Below, piece by piece: positions 60,307-64,000 of a stretch of DNA of 64,000 nucleotides. The stretch spans positions 3,222,141 to 3,286,140 of the forward strand of contig VFFE01007669.1 of the NCBI GenBank assembly GCA_008921705.1. Reading direction: 5' to 3'. Origin of the DNA: Burhinus oedicnemus. Lineage: Eukaryota; Chordata; Aves; Charadriiformes; Burhinidae. Below the pieces are notes generated by a model. That model was not told where the DNA came from and searched no databases. It saw nothing but the letters and a program-made list of their open reading frames with translations. The translations under genes were made by a program, and so were the position numbers. Every line of letters starts with the position of its first letter. Position 1 is the stretch's first letter.

Positions 60307-63133
60307 TGGATACAATGATCTCTTCGATGCATACAGGATTTTTCTAGCGAATATTCTGATGCTGGTAGATTGATAAAAAAAAAGCAAAAAGAAAACAAAT
60401 AATGTCTTTTCTCATTTCCCTTTTCCCTTTTTTGCTTCTCATGTGTTCTTAATCTCCACTGGGAAGTGGTAAATAAAACCACTTTATTTTTATTACCAAT
60501 CAGTTTCTATTTAGCGTTTCTGACTGAGTCTCTTCCTTACAATCCTTTTTCATAACAGCCTACCTTTTTTGCAACTTTCTTGTAATTTATCTTATTTTCA
60601 TAGTAGTCTTAATATTCTATTGTGTTTTGCTTCTTTTTTATCTGAATTTAATATTATCATCGTGATGTCCTCCTAATTTTAGGTACTTGACTAGAAAAAG
60701 TTGGTCCTCAACTAATGTGAAATCTATTTACATCTGAGTTTTATTGCACTGAAAAACTCCTTAATATATAAAAAACAATCCCATTATTGATATTTCAAAT
60801 CCTTCTGTCCTAAAGCTTTGCAGTTATGTCCCAATCCTTCAATCAGACCCATACAGGTAAACTACTCTATCAACAACATCTCACTGAAGTCATAGAGCTC
60901 TCAATGTACATCCAATTGTAGAAGAAAGACCAACATTCATATTTAGTCGTAGACAACATAACCTTCCTAAAGCAAAATGCCATTGATAACGTTTAGCAAT
61001 ACCCTGCTAATTAGCAAGGGACAGTTTTTTTACTATCATTCCCACCTTCCCATCATATGAACAGGAATTATTTCTCTTACAGATCAATCTTTAAATGAAC
61101 CACTTCCTAGGTTATTGGCAGTCCAAAGTCATCTCTAACAGTTCTGGTTCCAGGATGACAGGCTATCATACATTTCACCAACAACTTCTGATATGGCAAA
61201 ACAAATTGCAGATTTTATACTAGCTGTAGGAGACTTTTTTATTAGATACTACAGTAGTCTTGTGGATCATGTAATCTTGCATTTTCATTTTTCTCCTAAT
61301 ATTTGCTTGTGTATATATACTGACTCATTTTTAAAGGTTGTGTATTCTAGCTTTTACTGGCTAAAAATTATTTCTGACATTATTATATTATTATGTCAGC
61401 ATAAACGTGACTTCTGTTCCTAGTTACAACTTTTGCTTCTCAGGGTTCTGTTATTAAAATAAAAAATATGAATTGCAAAAAAAGCTTCCTCTCCTTTATG
61501 GCTATGTTACTTAACTTGCCAACAAGTGATTCTAAAGTGGAATCACAAGAGACTATGTAAACAAATATAGACATTTTAAAAACAGAAGGGGTGTTTGGTT
61601 TTTTTACTACCCTGGGAAAAATGAATTGTGACAAAACAGCTTTGGAATTAATTTACAACTTGCTACTAAAAGTCACCTGAAGGCACTCTCAACATACCGG
61701 CAAAAGTAAATGGGCTTAAAATAAGACTACACATCACATGGTAACAGCAATCTTCCACTGACAGGGAAGATACTGCAGTCTTCCTCCATCATAACTTCCT
61801 CATATTAAATTCACATTTTCTCTATGCATTTTTTCCTGTTCTGTAACAGTTTCTAGGCTAAACCTGGGCAGTTGCTGCAAGGTCATAGTGCTGGGCTGAC
61901 TGAAAAGCACTGTTTATTTGCTGCTCAGAGCAGCTGTTGAAACTACTGCCCCTATTTCTGTTTCCTAGTTACTAACTTCTCCATGGGTTTGTCTGGGTAG
62001 CCTGTGGCTTCAAATACTCAGCACAACTATGGACGTATCAGACTATCCTCACTGTATCTCCTGGATAATTCTCAGTGGTCATTACATTAAATATCGTAAC
62101 AGGAAAGTAGGTTTGAGTTCTCCAGTCCAATGCTTTTCAGCCTCATTCGCAGCCTCCCCGGAACACCGCACAAAAGGTAACTAAAAAAACCTCATTCACC
62201 AGGGCAGTCCACAAGCTAAGGGTCAGCATCGCTGCCTCAGCCGACACGCTGTCCTACCACCCCGCGTGTGCACTTGGACATGAGGAAAGGCCAAGCTAAA
62301 GCTGTTCACCTTTACAGAACGCTTCACAGGCTCCACGGTGTAACAGAGAAACAGGCCCCACTGACAATCATTTCTGTATCACCCTGTACTTATATAACGC
62401 TTTAAACATATTTCCTGCCTTAGTTTAGCAATCCCAGAGCTCCCGGTTTCCTTTGTGTTGCATAACGTGAGGGACAGGGCAGCAAACTGACGCTGAGGGG
62501 AATCTTATTAATTCCCCTTAACATGACTAAAATAACATCTGCTGGCACAAACGCTCGATTTGCGCCAAGGCTTGGCTGCCTAGCTCTGAGCACAGCACGT
62601 TGGAACCCTCCACGCTACCGTCGGAAGGACGTGTCATGTTAAAATCTTACTCGCGCCCTTATCCTCGATGGCTTTTATTGTACAGAAGCGGCAAAGGAGC
62701 TTTTTAGATTTAGCCCACCCGGCTGGGCCAGCCACGAGCCCCCGACGGCCCCAAAGCTTATGCAACGGCCCGCGGGGTCGGCCATTGCGGTGCGGCTCCC
62801 GGGGCCGCGCCGCCACCGGCCAGAGGCCGGCGCTGACCTGGATCCCCCGTCCCGCAGGAGGGGGCGGCCTGCCCTGCGGGCTCCGGTACCCGGCGGCGGT
62901 GCGGGACCGCCGCCAGGCAAGGCCTGCCCGGGCAGGCCGGCTCCCCTAGGGACGGCGCGCCGACATTTTAGCGCCAGCGGGGACAAAGCACGGCGGCGCT
63001 TGCTGCTGGGCCGCCGCCCCGGAGCCGCGGCTGTCGCCAGCCCTGAGTGACACCCCCGCCAGGGAGATTTCAAACGAGCGCGGCTCCAGCCCGGCGCCTC
63101 CCGGGCACACGCGCACCGCGCCGCCTGCGCGGC

Positions 63134-63158
63134 GGGGGGACGGGGGGGGGGACGGGGG
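63134..63158 (+). promoter_or_regulatory. SP3: G-run cluster, G-quadruplex-prone
   Basis: Runs of 6, 10 and 5 G are separated by AC. The 10-G run can supply two tracts, so four tracts of three or more G within 25 bp are available, meeting the usual G-quadruplex pattern. It lies about 0.6 kb upstream of the SP3 start codon. Confidence 0.5.
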
Positions 63159-63468
63159 AGAGCGCCGCCGCGCAGCTGTGCCTCTGCGCTGACCCCTGCG
63201 GCGCGGGCGAGCGGCCAGGCCCCGCGACCCGCCTCGCCCCGGCGCTGCGCCTGGGGAAGCGCGGCGGCGGAGCCGCCTCCCCGCAGCGCTGGGGTCGCCC
63301 GGGCCCGGGCCGGAGCAGGCCGCGGGCCCTCGGCGGCTCCCGCTCATTGTTCCTCGCACAAGCCCTGGCAAACAGGAAGCCGCCTCGGCATGGGGCGCCC
63401 CCCCCGCCCCTGGCGGGTGACTGGCAGGCCGGACGGCCAGTGCGAGCGGCGGCGGCGGCGAAGCGCAG

Positions 63469-63473
63469 CCAAT
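63469..63473 (+). promoter_or_regulatory. SP3: CCAAT box
   Basis: CAGCCAATGAG is an excellent NF-Y site (CCAAT with flanking AGCCAATG). It lies 311 bp before the SP3 ATG, immediately followed by a (GC)n run at 63,476-63,488. Confidence 0.65.
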
Positions 63474-63513
63474 GAGCGCGCGCGCGCGGACGTAGGCGGG
63501 AGTTCCGGGCTGG

Positions 63514-63535
63514 CAGGCGGGCGGGCGGGCGGCGG
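63514..63535 (+). promoter_or_regulatory. SP3: GC-box cluster
   Basis: GGCGGGCGGGCGGGCGGCGG-type sequence gives overlapping GC boxes, the binding site of Sp-family factors. In the SP3 promoter this offers a route for Sp1/Sp3 auto-regulation. Confidence 0.6.
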
Positions 63536-63667
63536 TGTCGGCCGGGCCCCCTCTCCCGCTGCAAGCCCCACCTTTCGGCTTTCCCGCACCGTCAATCAAA
63601 ATAGGAAAAAAAAACCCGGAGTAGGCTCGGGCCGCCGCCGCCGCTTCAGCCCGTGAGCACAATAAGC

Positions 63668-63691
63668 ATGTCCCCGGCGGCAGCCGCCTAG
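63668..63691 (+). promoter_or_regulatory. SP3: Upstream ORF in SP3 5' UTR (7 codons)
   Basis: ATG at 63,668 opens a frame M-S-P-A-A-A-A followed by TAG, 92 bp before the main ATG. Its context (AAGCATGT) is mediocre: A at -3 is absent (A at -4, G at -2) and T is at +4, so leaky scanning is expected. Published work on mammalian SP3, as I recall it, reports a small upstream ORF near the mRNA 5' end that sets the balance of long and short SP3 isoforms. This is the obvious candidate for the avian equivalent, provided transcription starts upstream of 63,668. Confidence 0.6.
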
Positions 63692-63717
63692 CCCCAGCCA
63701 GCAGGGCCTGTGTGCGA

Positions 63718-63771
63718 GCCAGCCAGCCTGCCTGCCTGCCTCCCGCCCAGCCAGCCAGCCAGCCGGCCGCT
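63718..63771 (+). repeat. SP3: CCTG/CCAG tetranucleotide run in SP3 5' UTR
   Basis: CCTGCCTGCCTG-type units are followed by CCAGCCAGCCAGCCAGCC just upstream of the start codon. It is a short impure microsatellite within the presumed 5' UTR and may vary in length between species. Confidence 0.7.
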
Positions 63772-63783
63772 CGCACTCACACC

Positions 63784-63790
63784 ATGACCG
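63784..63790 (+). CDS. SP3: SP3 first coding exon, start of CDS (ATGACCG)
   Basis: SP3 is a nuclear zinc-finger transcription factor that binds GC boxes and acts as activator or repressor. Its long isoform begins M-T-A-P, and in the known gene the first coding exon contributes only ATGACCG before intron 1. Here CACACCATGACCG is followed at once by GTACGT, a good splice donor. The start has A at -3, a good context. The 5' UTR runs back at least through the upstream ORF; the transcription start is not determined. Support comes from the exact exon end, the CpG-island promoter and conserved synteny with OLA1 on the same strand. The zinc fingers and transactivation domains lie to the right of the window. 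If GTACGT were not used, the frame stays open to the window end. Confidence 0.75.
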
Positions 63791-64000
63791 GTACGTACGC
63801 ACCGACCGAGCCGCCCCGCGGGGCTCCCTGCTCCTGCTCCTGCTCCGGCCCTGCGCTTCCCCGCTCCGGCCCCGGAGCGTCCGTGTGCGAGCGAGGCGAG
63901 AGCGGCACTGAGAGCAGCAGCAGGAGGAGCAGGGGGAGGAGGGAGAAGAGGGGCAGGGGCAGCAGCACGGGGAGGAGGAGGAGGAGGAGGAGGAGGGCTC
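63791..64000 (+). other. SP3: SP3 intron 1, 5' end
   Basis: GC-rich sequence follows the GTACGT donor and becomes strongly purine-rich after about 63,900, ending in the (GGA)n repeat. It continues beyond the window. Confidence 0.7.
63970..63996 (+). repeat. (GGA)n microsatellite
   Basis: About nine GGA units near the right edge of the window form a polypurine run that may form triplex or G-quadruplex structures. Confidence 0.9.

Larger units (their letters stand above)
57327..62630. other. SP3 upstream region, no gene seen
   Basis: Mostly AT-rich DNA. It holds the 81-bp inverted repeat pair listed separately. The open frames at 57548-57796, 59275-59475 and 59509-59817 (minus) and 60137-60373 (plus) have no recognised product. 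The two near 59.6 and 60.3 kb share a peptide (P-N-R-T-S-I-Q-Y) only because they overlap the inverted repeat. Confidence 0.6.
62640..64000 (+). promoter_or_regulatory. SP3: SP3 promoter CpG island
   Basis: The sequence turns sharply from AT-rich to very GC- and CpG-rich near 62,640 and stays so to the window end. It contains many GC-box-like GGGCGG/CCGCCC sites, a CCAAT box, a GCGCGC tract, an ETS-like CAGGAAG (63,373-63,379) and a G-rich run. There is no TATA box at a plausible distance from the SP3 start, as is usual for a broad housekeeping promoter. SP3 is ubiquitously expressed and its mammalian promoter is known to use NF-Y and Sp-family sites, which this layout fits. Long open frames on both strands here are a by-product of GC-rich composition. 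Confidence 0.85.

Noticed and set aside
63070..63564. 164-codon minus-strand open frame and the overlapping plus-strand frame 63047-63475
   Set aside because: Same compositional artefact of the CpG island; no motifs or splice structure.
62946..63776. 276-codon minus-strand open frame in the SP3 CpG island
   Set aside because: Openness is explained by extreme GC and low stop frequency. The peptide is Ala/Arg/Gly/Pro-rich with no domain, and several other frames on both strands are equally open there.
1..64000. CRISPR arrays, operons, phage or bacterial defence genes
   Set aside because: The window is vertebrate DNA. No spaced direct repeats, operon-like gene runs or prokaryotic genes are present.

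Overview
This is vertebrate, very probably avian, nuclear DNA. The evidence is intron-split genes with consensus splice sites, a CpG-island promoter, and CR1 LINEs with the 3' ends typical of birds (a tail ending in GATTCTGTGATTCTAT, or its complement). There are no bacterial-style genes, operons, CRISPR arrays or recognisable tRNA or rRNA genes.

Layout. (1) Positions 1 to about 21,900 hold the 3' third of OLA1 (Obg-like ATPase 1) on the + strand. Four coding exons (14205-14345, 15031-15127, 17218-17340, 21373-21474) join in frame and encode the last 153 residues: the end of the ATPase domain and the TGS domain. The first 14.2 kb is an AT-rich intron with worn CR1/L3-type LINE fragments at about 1.56-2.05, 6.84-7.24 and 8.87-9.66 kb. 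(2) From about 21.9 to 62.6 kb is the OLA1-SP3 intergenic interval. It holds two younger CR1 copies lying tail to tail (31,585-33,050 + and 33,284-34,350 -), an ancient LINE tail near 25.5 kb, small tandem repeats, a diverged 81-bp inverted repeat pair (59,630-59,710 and 60,226-60,306), and several AT-rich stretches that look like candidate conserved regulatory elements. I see no established protein-coding gene here. (3) From about 62.6 kb to the end is a strong CpG island containing the SP3 promoter and first exon on the + strand. A CCAAT box, GC boxes, a G-quadruplex-prone run and a 7-codon upstream ORF precede a start codon whose reading frame is interrupted after 7 nucleotides (ATGACCG) by a GT donor, matching the known SP3 exon 1.

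The order OLA1 then SP3, both on the same strand, matches the order on human 2q31.1, and this supports the SP3 call. OLA1 is a cytosolic ATPase linked to translation and stress control; SP3 is a GC-box transcription factor. They are neighbours by conserved synteny, and I see no evidence of functional coupling.

I do not see a clearly new biological system. The items most worth a second look are the SP3 upstream ORF, the inverted repeat pair upstream of SP3, a coiled-coil open frame at 50.3-50.7 kb, a promoter-like element at 42.1 kb, a possible minus-strand transcript end at 57.3 kb, and the weak splice donor of the first OLA1 exon in the window.
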